Assembly: GCA_051648365.1 (NCBI GenBank)
Contig: JBOFEZ010000149.1
Location: forward strand, 1-22,668
Reading direction: 5' to 3'
Length of the DNA stretch: 22,668 nt
Source: JAGNZR01 sp051648365
Lineage (GTDB): Bacteria > Fusobacteriota > Fusobacteriia > Fusobacteriales > Fusobacteriaceae
The position numbers were made by a program, and so were the translations under genes. Of the stretch, positions 8,834-15,908 are shown piece after piece (position 1 is the first letter of the stretch; each line of letters starts with the position of its first letter). The notes beneath the pieces were generated by a model. That model searched no databases and was not told the origin of the DNA. It saw only the letters and a list, made by a program, of their open reading frames with translations.

Positions 8834-9715
8834 ATGGTATCAATAATAACAAGTTTGATTTTTGCAACATTGAGACAAGCTGCCCCTATAATGATAACAG
8901 CTATAGGTGGAATGTTTTCGGAATTGTCCGGAGTTGTAAATATAGGATTAGAGGGTATGATGCTGATGGGTGCATTTTTTGCAGCAGTGGCATCTTATTA
9001 TAGCGGAAGCTGGGTAATCGGACTTTTAGGAGGAATCCTGGGAGGAGCTTTTATAGCTCTTATCCATGCGGTTATAAGTATAAGATATAAAGGAAACCAG
9101 ACTGTATCAGGAGTTGCAATAAATCTTTTTGCATCTGGATTTACAGTGTTTATGCTGAGAGTTCTTTTTAGACAGTCAAGCAACACACCTGTGGTTCCTG
9201 GAGCACCTACGATAGCTTCATTTTCAGTAATTCTTTTCATAATCTATGCGGTGGCTATATTCTCAGGATTCTTTATCTATAGAACCGTAACTGGTCTGAG
9301 AATAAGAGCTGTAGGAGAATATCCTTTGGCTGCAGATACAGTAGGAATAAATGTATATAAAGTGAGATATTTTAGTGTGATAATGTCTGGAGCTTTAGCA
9401 GGACTTGGAGGAGCTTATCTTTCAATTGGGGCACTGACACAATTTACTAAAGAAATGTCAGCAGGAAGAGGATTTATTGCCCTTGCAGCTCTAGTGTTTG
9501 GAAAATGGAAACCGAAAGGAGTTATATTTGCCAGTCTTCTTTTTGGATTTGCTGATGCAGCTCAGGTACTAATTCAACAGTATTTTTCATTTATTCCACC
9601 ACAGTTTATTCAGATGCTTCCATATCTATTAACTCTGCTAGCACTGGCTGGTGTAGTTGGAAAAGCCGTTGCACCTAGTGCTTCAGGAAAACCTTACGAT
9701 AAAAATGATCTCTAG
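8834..9715 (+). CDS. Nucleoside-type ABC importer permease, second subunit
   Basis: The partner permease (NupC/YufQ-like), 293 residues, almost wholly hydrophobic with about eight membrane segments. Diagnostic stretches are FSELSGVVNIGLEGMMLMGAF near the N terminus, equivalent to the NIGAQGQM region of its partner, and the coupling loop RAVGEYPLAADTVGIN. It ends in a short polar tail. The ribosome binding site GGGGGA overlaps the end of the preceding gene. Only nine bases separate its stop from minC, so transport and cell-division genes are probably on one transcript. No lipoprotein of the BmpA type follows, which is unusual for such operons. Confidence 0.88.
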   Translation: MVSIITSLIFATLRQAAPIMITAIGGMFSELSGVVNIGLEGMMLMGAFFAAVASYYSGSWVIGLLGGILGGAFIALIHAVISIRYKGNQTVSGVAINLFASGFTVFMLRVLFRQSSNTPVVPGAPTIASFSVILFIIYAVAIFSGFFIYRTVTGLRIRAVGEYPLAADTVGINVYKVRYFSVIMSGALAGLGGAYLSIGALTQFTKEMSAGRGFIALAALVFGKWKPKGVIFASLLFGFADAAQVLIQQYFSFIPPQFIQMLPYLLTLLALAGVVGKAVAPSASGKPYDKNDL

Positions 9716-9724
9716 GAGAAACTC

Positions 9725-10411
9725 ATGGAAAATCAGCTTCAAAACAAAGCTAAAATTACAGTAAAATTTAGGAATAACAGACTTGAATTCCACTTGGATA
9801 AGGAGATGGAGTTCAAATCTCTTACAAAGGAATTTGAAAATAAAATAAAAGAGATGAAGCCACTTTTAGAAGGTTTTAAAGGATCCTTAGAGTTTAAAGG
9901 TAGAATGCTATTAGAAGTTGAAAAAAATAAAATTTTGAAAATAATAAAAAGGAATGCCAAGATTTATCTTGAATACGTATATTGCAATCAGAAAGAGGAA
10001 AGTGTTGAAATAGAGAATATTCCTTCTAAAACTTTGAGTTTCAATATAAATGAAGGAGTTACTAAGTTTCACAGAGGAACTTTAAGATCTGGCGGTAAGA
10101 TAGAATTTTCAGGGAACGTAGTTATGTTCGGAGACCTAAATCCAGGAGCTATTATAGAGGCAAAAGGAAATGTAATAGTTTTTGGAAAAATTGCAGGAAC
10201 TGTTTATGCAGGAGTAGAAGGAGAATCAAAAGCTATAATTATGGGATTACAGCTTAATCCTGTACAGCTGAAAATAGGGGAATATATAGCCAAAAATCCC
10301 AATCAAGGAGTTTTAGCTAATAAAAAAAGTGAAAAACTAGGTATAGAAATAGCTTTGGTAAGAGATGGGCAAATAACCATTGAAAGCTATGATAAAAATT
10401 TTAATTTTTAG
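9725..10411 (+). CDS. minC: Septum site-determining protein MinC
   Basis: Inhibits FtsZ polymerisation away from mid-cell; recruited to the membrane by MinD. The N-terminal half (about residues 1-105) matches the general form of the FtsZ-binding domain but is weakly conserved. The C-terminal half (about 110-205) is the easily recognised MinC beta-helix: FHRGTLRSGGKIEF, GNVVMFGDLNPGA, EAKGNVIVFGKIAGTVYAG and a final LQLNPVQLKIG. Length 228 is normal. AGGAG precedes the ATG. It lies nine bases after the permease gene and ten bases before minD, as expected for a minCDE operon. The complete set argues for pole-to-pole oscillation rather than DivIVA-based positioning. Confidence 0.93.
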   Translation: MENQLQNKAKITVKFRNNRLEFHLDKEMEFKSLTKEFENKIKEMKPLLEGFKGSLEFKGRMLLEVEKNKILKIIKRNAKIYLEYVYCNQKEESVEIENIPSKTLSFNINEGVTKFHRGTLRSGGKIEFSGNVVMFGDLNPGAIIEAKGNVIVFGKIAGTVYAGVEGESKAIIMGLQLNPVQLKIGEYIAKNPNQGVLANKKSEKLGIEIALVRDGQITIESYDKNFNF

Positions 10412-10420
10412 GGGTGGATT

Positions 10421-11212
10421 ATGTCGAAAGTTTTGGTTATTACGTCAGGAAAAGGTGGAGTTGGAAAAACTACCACAACAGCCAATCTTGGGGCGGGGCT
10501 GGCAATGAACGGGAAAAGAGTTTTGCTTATAGATACAGATATTGGACTTAGAAATCTTGATGTTGTTATAGGACTTGAAAATCGTATTGTATATGATTTA
10601 GTAGATGTTATAGAAGGACGTTGTAAGATAAAAACAGCTCTTATAAGAGATAAAAGATGTGATTCTCTTTATCTTTTACCAGCAGCTCAAACTAAGGATA
10701 AAAATTGTGTTTCTCCGGAGCAGATAAAAAATTTAGTAGATTCTCAAAGAGAAGATTTTGATTATATAATTTTAGACTGTCCTGCAGGAATTGAGCAGGG
10801 GTTTAAAAATGCTATAGCAGGAGCAGATATGGCATATGTGGTAACTACTCCTGAAGTTTCAGCAGTAAGAGATGCCGATAGAATAATCGGACTTTTAGAA
10901 GCTAATGAAATAAAAAATCCTAAGCTTATCATAAACAGAATCAGAATGAATATGGTAAAAGAGGGAAATATGCTAAGTGTAGAGGATATAGTAGATATAC
11001 TTGCTGTAGATATTGTTGGGATTATTCCTGATGATGAAAATATAGTGATTTCAACTAATAAAGGTGAACCTTTAGTTCTTAAAGGAGAGTCACTTGCTGC
11101 AAATGCCTATAGAAATATAGCTAACAGAACTCTTGGAGAGGAAATTCCCTTTTTAAACCTGGATATCAGAGAGGGATTTATGTCAAAATTTAAAAAGCTT
11201 TTTGCGAGATAG
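10421..11212 (+). CDS. minD: Septum site-determining ATPase MinD
   Basis: A ParA/MRP-type ATPase that binds the membrane in its ATP dimer form, recruits MinC, and is released by MinE-stimulated hydrolysis. The deviant Walker A motif GKGGVGKTT is at residues 10-18, with the signature lysine at 11 and catalytic lysine at 16. Switch regions DTDIGLRNLD and DCPAGIEQG are intact. The last ten or so residues (FMSKFKKLFAR) form the basic amphipathic helix that serves as the membrane-targeting sequence. Length 263 is normal. The gene sits tightly between minC and minE, eight bases before the latter. Confidence 0.97.
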   Translation: MSKVLVITSGKGGVGKTTTTANLGAGLAMNGKRVLLIDTDIGLRNLDVVIGLENRIVYDLVDVIEGRCKIKTALIRDKRCDSLYLLPAAQTKDKNCVSPEQIKNLVDSQREDFDYIILDCPAGIEQGFKNAIAGADMAYVVTTPEVSAVRDADRIIGLLEANEIKNPKLIINRIRMNMVKEGNMLSVEDIVDILAVDIVGIIPDDENIVISTNKGEPLVLKGESLAANAYRNIANRTLGEEIPFLNLDIREGFMSKFKKLFAR

Positions 11213-11220
11213 GTGATGGG

Positions 11221-11475
11221 ATGAAAATATTTGATTTTTTTGGAAAAAATAACTCGAAAGAGACGGCAAAAGACAGATTAAAACTGGTTCTAATACACGA
11301 TAGAGCCATGATTCCAGCAAATGTTATGGAAAAAATGAGAGATGAGATAATAGCTGTTATATCAAAATATGTAGAAATTGATAAAAATGAATTTAATTTT
11401 GAAATCAGTCCTCTAGAAAATAACGATAGAAGAACAGCAATAATAGCTAACATACCAATAAAAAATACTAAATAA
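11221..11475 (+). CDS. minE: Cell division topological specificity factor MinE
   Basis: Stimulates MinD ATPase and drives the Min oscillation, keeping MinCD off mid-cell. At 84 residues it has the normal size. The N terminus (MKIFDFFGK) is the amphipathic membrane-binding helix. The segment RLKLVLIHDRAMIPANVMEKMRDE is the anti-MinCD helix region, and the rest (DEIIAVISKYVEID to the end) is the dimerisation domain. A GGTGATGGG ribosome binding site sits right at the start codon. It closes the plus-strand unit; a 40-bp palindromic terminator follows. Confidence 0.95.
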   Translation: MKIFDFFGKNNSKETAKDRLKLVLIHDRAMIPANVMEKMRDEIIAVISKYVEIDKNEFNFEISPLENNDRRTAIIANIPIKNTK

Positions 11476-11488
11476 AAAAATATGGAAT

Positions 11489-11528
11489 ATAATTTAAAAG
11501 CGGAGAAATTTCTCCGCTTTTAAATTAT
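11489..11528. terminator. Bidirectional terminator between minE and phoR
   Basis: A perfect 40-bp palindrome. Its left arm contains AAAAGCGGAGAAA and its right arm TTTCTCCGCTTTT, giving T-rich 3' ends in both directions. It serves minE on the plus strand and phoR on the minus strand. The phoR stop codon (11520-11522) is inside the palindrome. Confidence 0.9.
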
Positions 11529-13172
11529 CAATTTTTTAATTCGGAATATAAATTCAGTTCCTTCGTTGGGTTGAGAAATTACATTGATTTCTCCACCAAG
11601 GTTTTTTACACACTCTTTAACTATAGATAACCCAAGACCTGTTCCTGCTATATTGCTGGTTCTGGCTTCGTCTACTCTATAAAATCTGTCGAAAATATTA
11701 GCAAGCCTATCTTGAGGAATTCCTATGCCATTGTCTTTTACTGAAAAATGATACCAATCATTTCTTTCTAACATGGAAAGTTTAACTTGAGGAGTTGGGG
11801 AGTTATTGTAAATAAATCCGTTTTCTAAAAGATTTTTGAGAATCATAAGAAGTTTGTCAAAATCGGTAATTATTTCTGATAAATTTTCTTCGATTTCATA
11901 AATAACTTCTCCATTTTTTTTCTTAACCATTTCAGATATTGAAGCTTCTGTCTCTTTCAAAAGAGAATTAGAAGTAAATCTAGAAGGGTTTACACGTATC
12001 TTAGATTCTAATTTTGAAATAGTTAAAAAATCTGTAACTATGTTTTCTAATTTATTTACATTATTTTTTATTATATTGAAGAAATTCCCCTTCAATTCGT
12101 CTGGAGCATCCTCAAGTGCTATAAGATATCCTTTTATGTTTGTAAGAGGAGTTTTTAACTCATGACTTACATTGCTTATGAATTTTTTCTGGATATTTAT
12201 AATTTCTTTTTCCTGAGAAATATTTTTGAGGGTAAGAATATATTGCTCATTATCCGGAAGATATTTGGCATCTACAAAAAGATAGAGATTTAGGCTAGAA
12301 ATATAAATTTCTCTAGAAATATCTTTTTTGTTCAAGTAACACTCTTTTAGAATATCTATTATTTCGATGTTGTTGATTACTTCTAAATATTTTTTTGAAT
12401 TTCGGTGAAAAAGAAAATTTAGAGAAGAATTTCTGGTGATAAGTTCCAAATTTTCATCGAATAGCAGTATACCCTCATCTAATGAATTGATAAGTCTATT
12501 GAGGAGAATTTTTTCCTGATTCAGTTTTTTTATATTGAGGAGATTTTTCTCTTGCCACTCTTTTACGACAATCCAAAATTTAAGTAACCATTTATCATCT
12601 GAAAGATATTCCTCTTTCATGGTTATTCCCTTTTCTAGAAATGCCCTCATTCTGTCGATTCTTTTTCTTTTGCTACGTTTAATATAGTTTCTATAAAAAA
12701 TTAAAATAGTAGAGTTTAATATAATGAAAAAAATAAGCTGTAGAAGGAAAAGGGTGTTTATTTCTCTCTGTTGGGACTTGAAAGATTGAGACGTTCTAAC
12801 AAAAAGATCTTCCCCTTCATAATTTTTAATAAAGATAGCATAGTAAGCCATTTTTTCATTGAGAGTTCGGCTGACTCTGATATCGAAAGCCTGTTTTTCA
12901 GTTATGATAGCCTCTATTTCCGGACGGTAAAGATGGTTATCCATATTTGTCTGATTTTCAAAGTTTTTAGAGTCGTATATAACTTTCCCCTCTTTACTTA
13001 ACAGAGTATATCTTGTATCTAAAATTTTAAGAAGATCATGAAGGTTTTTGTTTTCTTGAATTTTTAATACTTCACCAATAATTTGAGCATCATTTTTTAG
13101 TTTATGCTTTGTTCTCTCTGTAACTTGATTCCGTACATAAACTGTATTTATTAAGATAAACAGAAGTTGCAT
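11520..13172 (-). CDS. phoR: PhoR-type sensor histidine kinase
   Basis: The membrane sensor kinase partner of PhoB, directly downstream of it. Domains from the first ATG: an incomplete first membrane segment (1-13), an extracytoplasmic region, a second membrane helix (about 140-162, LFLLQLIFFIILNSTILIFY), a PAS-like domain (about 215-310), HisKA with SHELKTPLTNI (phospho-acceptor His337), and HATPase_c with NLLENGFIYN, DNGIGIP and GTGLGLSIVKE. Thus 550 residues from ATG 13172. That ATG has no Shine-Dalgarno sequence and would truncate the first membrane helix. The frame stays open 14 more codons, to a likely ATT start at 13214 that overlaps phoB (see separate entry). Kinase identity is secure; the phosphate role is inferred from phoB and pst next door. 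Confidence 0.87.
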   Translation of the reverse strand: MQLLFILINTVYVRNQVTERTKHKLKNDAQIIGEVLKIQENKNLHDLLKILDTRYTLLSKEGKVIYDSKNFENQTNMDNHLYRPEIEAIITEKQAFDIRVSRTLNEKMAYYAIFIKNYEGEDLFVRTSQSFKSQQREINTLFLLQLIFFIILNSTILIFYRNYIKRSKRKRIDRMRAFLEKGITMKEEYLSDDKWLLKFWIVVKEWQEKNLLNIKKLNQEKILLNRLINSLDEGILLFDENLELITRNSSLNFLFHRNSKKYLEVINNIEIIDILKECYLNKKDISREIYISSLNLYLFVDAKYLPDNEQYILTLKNISQEKEIINIQKKFISNVSHELKTPLTNIKGYLIALEDAPDELKGNFFNIIKNNVNKLENIVTDFLTISKLESKIRVNPSRFTSNSLLKETEASISEMVKKKNGEVIYEIEENLSEIITDFDKLLMILKNLLENGFIYNNSPTPQVKLSMLERNDWYHFSVKDNGIGIPQDRLANIFDRFYRVDEARTSNIAGTGLGLSIVKECVKNLGGEINVISQPNEGTEFIFRIKKLII

Positions 13173-13214
13173 AAATATAATTATGAGAAGTGTAATTATC
13201 TCTTTTCTTCTAAT
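13173..13214 (-). other. phoR: Probable N-terminal extension of phoR with ATT start
   Basis: In frame upstream of ATG 13172, reading on the minus strand, lie 14 codons for IRRKEIITLLIIIF, bounded by a TAA at 13215-13217. With them the N terminus becomes a basic patch followed by a full-length hydrophobic helix running into MQLLFILINTVYV. No ATG, GTG or TTG exists in these codons. ATT at 13212-13214 follows AAAGGAG (a near-perfect Shine-Dalgarno sequence within the phoB coding end) after ten bases. This would overlap phoB by 19 bases. ATA at 13199 and ATT at 13196 are weaker alternatives. Confidence 0.6.
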
Positions 13215-13894
13215 TTATAACCAACTCCTTTTATGGTTTTTATACATTCTCCCAACTCTCCCAATTTTTCTCTTAATTTTCCGATATAGACATCGACACT
13301 TCGGTCTCCTATGGAATAGCTTGTGTCCCATACTGAATCTAAAATTTTCTCCCTGGAAACCACAATCCCTTTATTTATAACAAGCATAATAAGCAGATTG
13401 AATTCTTTTTTAGAAAGTGTAATTTCATGGCTGTCGATAGTGACTAAAAACCGTTCTTCATCGATATTGAGATTCATAAAAGAATAAATTTTTCCATTTG
13501 TACTATTTGTTCCGTTGGCATCTTCTTTTGAGTTAGATAAAAGCTTTTTAGAACGAAGAACCAGTTCTCTGGGATCGAAAGGTTTTTTTAGATAGTCGTC
13601 AGCACCAATTTCTAATCCCTCAAGTAAATCTTCAATCTCTGTTTTTGCTGTAACCATAATTATTTTTGGCTTACCATAGATATCAGGCATCTCTTTCACC
13701 ATTTTTGTGATGTTTTTCCCGTCTAAACTCGGAAGCATCAAGTCTAAAACTAAAAGATCAAACTTTGAATTTCTTATTTTTTTAAGAGCTTCAACTCCAT
13801 CACTTGCAACTTCAATCTGGAACCCCTCTTTGCTAAAAAAGTAGCTTATGAGAGTCTGTATCTCTATGTCATCTTCAACTATAAGTATTTTCAT
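13196..13894 (-). CDS. phoB: PhoB-type response regulator (OmpR/PhoB family)
   Basis: DNA-binding response regulator expected to activate phosphate-starvation genes. The receiver domain (1-120) has the acidic pair D8-D9, phospho-acceptor D51 in VLDLMLPSLDG, the threonine in MVTAKTE and the lysine in LKKPFDP. A winged-helix domain follows (about 135-232; LSKKEFNLL, VDVYIGKLREKL and a final TIKGVGYKLE). The start at 13894 gives 232 residues, beginning MKILIVEDD, with GGGGG six bases upstream; upstream in-frame ATGs would add a tail not typical of the family. It lies between pstS and phoR on the same strand, with its own promoter after the pstS terminator. The intergenic 11-bp repeats of pst are its probable binding sites. 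Confidence 0.88.
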   Translation of the reverse strand: MKILIVEDDIEIQTLISYFFSKEGFQIEVASDGVEALKKIRNSKFDLLVLDLMLPSLDGKNITKMVKEMPDIYGKPKIIMVTAKTEIEDLLEGLEIGADDYLKKPFDPRELVLRSKKLLSNSKEDANGTNSTNGKIYSFMNLNIDEERFLVTIDSHEITLSKKEFNLLIMLVINKGIVVSREKILDSVWDTSYSIGDRSVDVYIGKLREKLGELGECIKTIKGVGYKLEEKR

Positions 13895-13919
13895 TTTTAT
13901 CCCCCATGTCGTTTTATAC

Positions 13920-13928
13920 ATTATACCA
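13920..13928 (-). promoter_or_regulatory. Extended -10 promoter of phoB-phoR
   Basis: On the minus strand the sequence TGGTATAAT is a perfect extended -10 element (TGnTATAAT). A start about seven bases on leaves a leader of roughly 20 bases before the phoB ATG at 13894. No good -35 is visible, as is common for extended -10 promoters, and the expected -35 position falls in the pstS terminator. Confidence 0.65.
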
Positions 13929-13929
13929 T

Positions 13930-13960
13930 AAAAAAAGAGACCCGAAAAATATCGGATCTC
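13930..13960 (-). terminator. Rho-independent terminator of pstS
   Basis: On the minus strand GAGATCCGA pairs with TCGGGTCTC (nine pairs including one G-T) around a six-base loop, followed by seven T residues. It separates the abundant pstS message from phoB-phoR. Confidence 0.88.
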
Positions 13961-13975
13961 CAAAATTGTAAATTT

Positions 13976-14809
13976 TTATTTTGCAGGAACGAATCCTTCT
14001 TCTTTAACTATGTTCTGTCCCTCTGGAGAAAGAGCGAAATCAACAATCCCTTTTATATCTCCGCTTCTGTCCTTAGCAGTGTACCAGAAAATTTCTCTTG
14101 CTATAGGATATTTTTTAGAAAGAACATTCTCAGCATTTGCAGGAATTCCATCTATAAATAGAGTATTTGTAGTATTATCAACATATCCCATTCCAAGGTA
14201 TCCGATAGCATTTTTGTTAGAAGCAACCTCTTTTTTGATAGCTTCGTTAGAAGGCATATATAAAGTTGCTGGAGCATATTCTTCAGTTCCTTTTGAGTTT
14301 CCTTTTCTAACTACGTGCTCTTTGAAGAACTCATGAGTTCCAGAAGATGAATCTCTTGAAAGAAGAACTATTTCAGCATCTATTCCTCCAACTTCTTTCC
14401 AATTTTTGATTTCTCCACGGAAAACTTTTCCTAACTGCTCAGAAGTAAGGTTTTTAACACCGTTAGCTTTGTTTGTAACAAGAGTGATACCGTCGAAACC
14501 AAGAACTATTTCGTCAACTTTGATTCCAGTTTTTTCAATATTTGCAACTTCAGTAGTTTTGATATTTCTTGAAGCCATAGCAATGTCAGTTGTTCCATTT
14601 TGAAGAGCAGAAAGTCCTACACCTGATCCCCCACCAGTTACAGCGATTCTAGCATCTTTGTTTTTTGCCATATATTCTTCTGCTATATATTGAGAAGCAT
14701 TAAGTAGTGTATCAGATCCTTTAATCTGAACCATTTTGTTGGCAGCCATAGCTTTACCTCCAACTAAGAATCCCGCTGCTACCAAAGCTAATAATAAACT
14801 TTTTTTCAT
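13976..14809 (-). CDS. pstS: Periplasmic phosphate-binding protein PstS
   Basis: Captures inorganic phosphate for the PstCAB importer. A Sec signal peptide is clear (MKKSLLLALVAAGF, cleavage probably after AMA at residue 22). There is no lipobox cysteine, so the mature protein is soluble in the periplasm, fitting a diderm. Ligand-contact motifs are intact: KGSDT, GGGSGVG, SRNIK and RDSSSGTHEFF. Length 277 is typical of the short PstS type. AGGAGG lies seven bases before the ATG. It heads the minus-strand arm, divergent from pstC, behind an array of Pho-box-like repeats, and has its own terminator. Confidence 0.95.
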   Translation of the reverse strand: MKKSLLLALVAAGFLVGGKAMAANKMVQIKGSDTLLNASQYIAEEYMAKNKDARIAVTGGGSGVGLSALQNGTTDIAMASRNIKTTEVANIEKTGIKVDEIVLGFDGITLVTNKANGVKNLTSEQLGKVFRGEIKNWKEVGGIDAEIVLLSRDSSSGTHEFFKEHVVRKGNSKGTEEYAPATLYMPSNEAIKKEVASNKNAIGYLGMGYVDNTTNTLFIDGIPANAENVLSKKYPIAREIFWYTAKDRSGDIKGIVDFALSPEGQNIVKEEGFVPAK

Positions 14810-14857
14810 TTTATTCCTCCTAAATTATTTTTTTTGTTTTCCCATCTACAATAAGTC

Positions 14858-14896
14858 TATCAACTCCTTGTAAAGTCAGTATAAATTCAATGTAAA
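14858..14896 (-). promoter_or_regulatory. Pho-box-like repeat array facing pstS
   Basis: Read on the minus strand, four hexamers occur at exact 11-bp spacing: TTTACA (14896-14891), TTTATA (14885-14880), TTTACA (14874-14869) and TTGATA (14863-14858). This matches the direct-repeat design of PhoP/PhoB boxes (TTAACA-like, one per helical turn). A weak -10 candidate TATTGT lies at 14853-14848. Binding by the PhoB encoded here is inferred. Confidence 0.75.
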
Positions 14897-14922
14897 ATTA
14901 AAATAAAATTTTTTGCTCTTTT

Positions 14923-14961
14923 TTTACATTAAATTTACATTGGATTTATATGTTTTTAACA
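14923..14961 (+). promoter_or_regulatory. Pho-box-like repeat array facing pstC
   Basis: Four plus-strand hexamers lie exactly 11 bp apart: TTTACA (14923-14928), TTTACA (14934-14939), TTTATA (14945-14950) and TTAACA (14956-14961). A -10-like TAAAAT follows at 14971-14976, with no independent -35, as expected when PhoB binding replaces it. The array mirrors the one facing pstS. Confidence 0.78.
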
Positions 14962-15018
14962 TAGAAAGTGTAAAATAATAATATAAAATTTAAAAGAAAA
15001 TTAATTTGGAGGAAGCTT

Positions 15019-15897
15019 ATGACATTGCGTAAATTTAGTGACAAATTTATGGCGAAGTTCAATGCGGTTGTTGGTATATCCAATATAGTTATTGTATTTC
15101 TTATATTTATTTTTATCTTTTCAAACGGACTTAATTTTTTTAGAGAATATTCTGTGGTAGATTTTGTAACAGGGAAAGAGTGGATATCGCTTTCAGGAAA
15201 ATATGGTTTACTGCCACTTCTTCTGGGGTCTCTATGGACGACCGGAATAGCTCTTATTATTGCTGTGCCTCTTTCGATAATCTCTGCAATATATATAGCT
15301 GAATATGCTCCTAATAAAATGAAGAATAGATTGAAAAGTTTAATTGAAACTATGTCAGCTCTTCCATCAGTAGTTTTAGGATTTATAGGATTGTATGTTT
15401 TATCAGGACCAATAAAAGATTTGTTTGGACTTCAAACAGGACTTACAGCTCTTACAGGAGGAATAATGTTGGCTTTCATGGCTATTCCTACCATTGTGAG
15501 TATAACCGATGATGCTTTAAGAGCTCTTGATGGTTCGTATAAAGAAGCATCTCTGGCCCTAGGAGCTAATAAACTAGAAACAATAATAAAAATTCTTCTT
15601 CCAGCAGCTTTTCCAGGAATATTTGCAGGGATAATGCTGGGATTTGGAAGAGCTATAGGAGAAACACTGACGGTACTTATGGTAACAGGAAATGCCCCAA
15701 TAATGGCAGGAACTCCTCTTTCACCAGTGAGAACAATGACAGCTACCATTGCATCAGAGATGGGGGAAGTTGTTCAAGGAGGAACACACTATTTCGCACT
15801 TTTCGCAATAGGAATTGTACTTTTCCTTATAAGTTTTATAGCTAATACATTGGGAGATTATTTTATACATAAATCTCGTAAAATAATGGGAAGATAA
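15019..15897 (+). CDS. pstC: Phosphate ABC transporter permease PstC
   Basis: One of the two inner-membrane channel subunits of the high-affinity phosphate importer. About six membrane segments are visible (first at about residues 18-38). The EAA coupling loop, YKEASLALGANKLETI, contacts PstB. The sequence FGRAIGETLTVLMVTGNAP near the C terminus is a PstC hallmark. Length 292 is typical. GGAGG sits six bases before the ATG. It is the first gene of the plus-strand arm and eleven bases from pstA. Control by the four Pho-box-like repeats upstream is inferred. Confidence 0.96.
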   Translation: MTLRKFSDKFMAKFNAVVGISNIVIVFLIFIFIFSNGLNFFREYSVVDFVTGKEWISLSGKYGLLPLLLGSLWTTGIALIIAVPLSIISAIYIAEYAPNKMKNRLKSLIETMSALPSVVLGFIGLYVLSGPIKDLFGLQTGLTALTGGIMLAFMAIPTIVSITDDALRALDGSYKEASLALGANKLETIIKILLPAAFPGIFAGIMLGFGRAIGETLTVLMVTGNAPIMAGTPLSPVRTMTATIASEMGEVVQGGTHYFALFAIGIVLFLISFIANTLGDYFIHKSRKIMGR

Positions 15898-15908
15898 AGG
15901 AGAAATAT

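Noticed and set aside
13895..13963. Longer phoB start adding 23 residues
   Set aside because: MKILIVEDD at 13894 is the standard start of the family and has a GGGGG site. The longer form would start before the pstS terminator hairpin and the extended -10 promoter.
14010..14336. 108-codon open frame on the plus strand
   Set aside because: Antisense shadow of pstS, whose signal peptide and ligand motifs are unambiguous.
14891..14950. Large inverted repeat suggesting a mobile element end
   Set aside because: ATAAATTCAATGTAAAATT and its mirror arise because two Pho-box arrays face opposite directions. No transposase or target duplication accompanies them.
15432..15749. 105-codon open frame on the minus strand
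   Set aside because: Antisense shadow of the conserved C-terminal half of pstC; no start signals.
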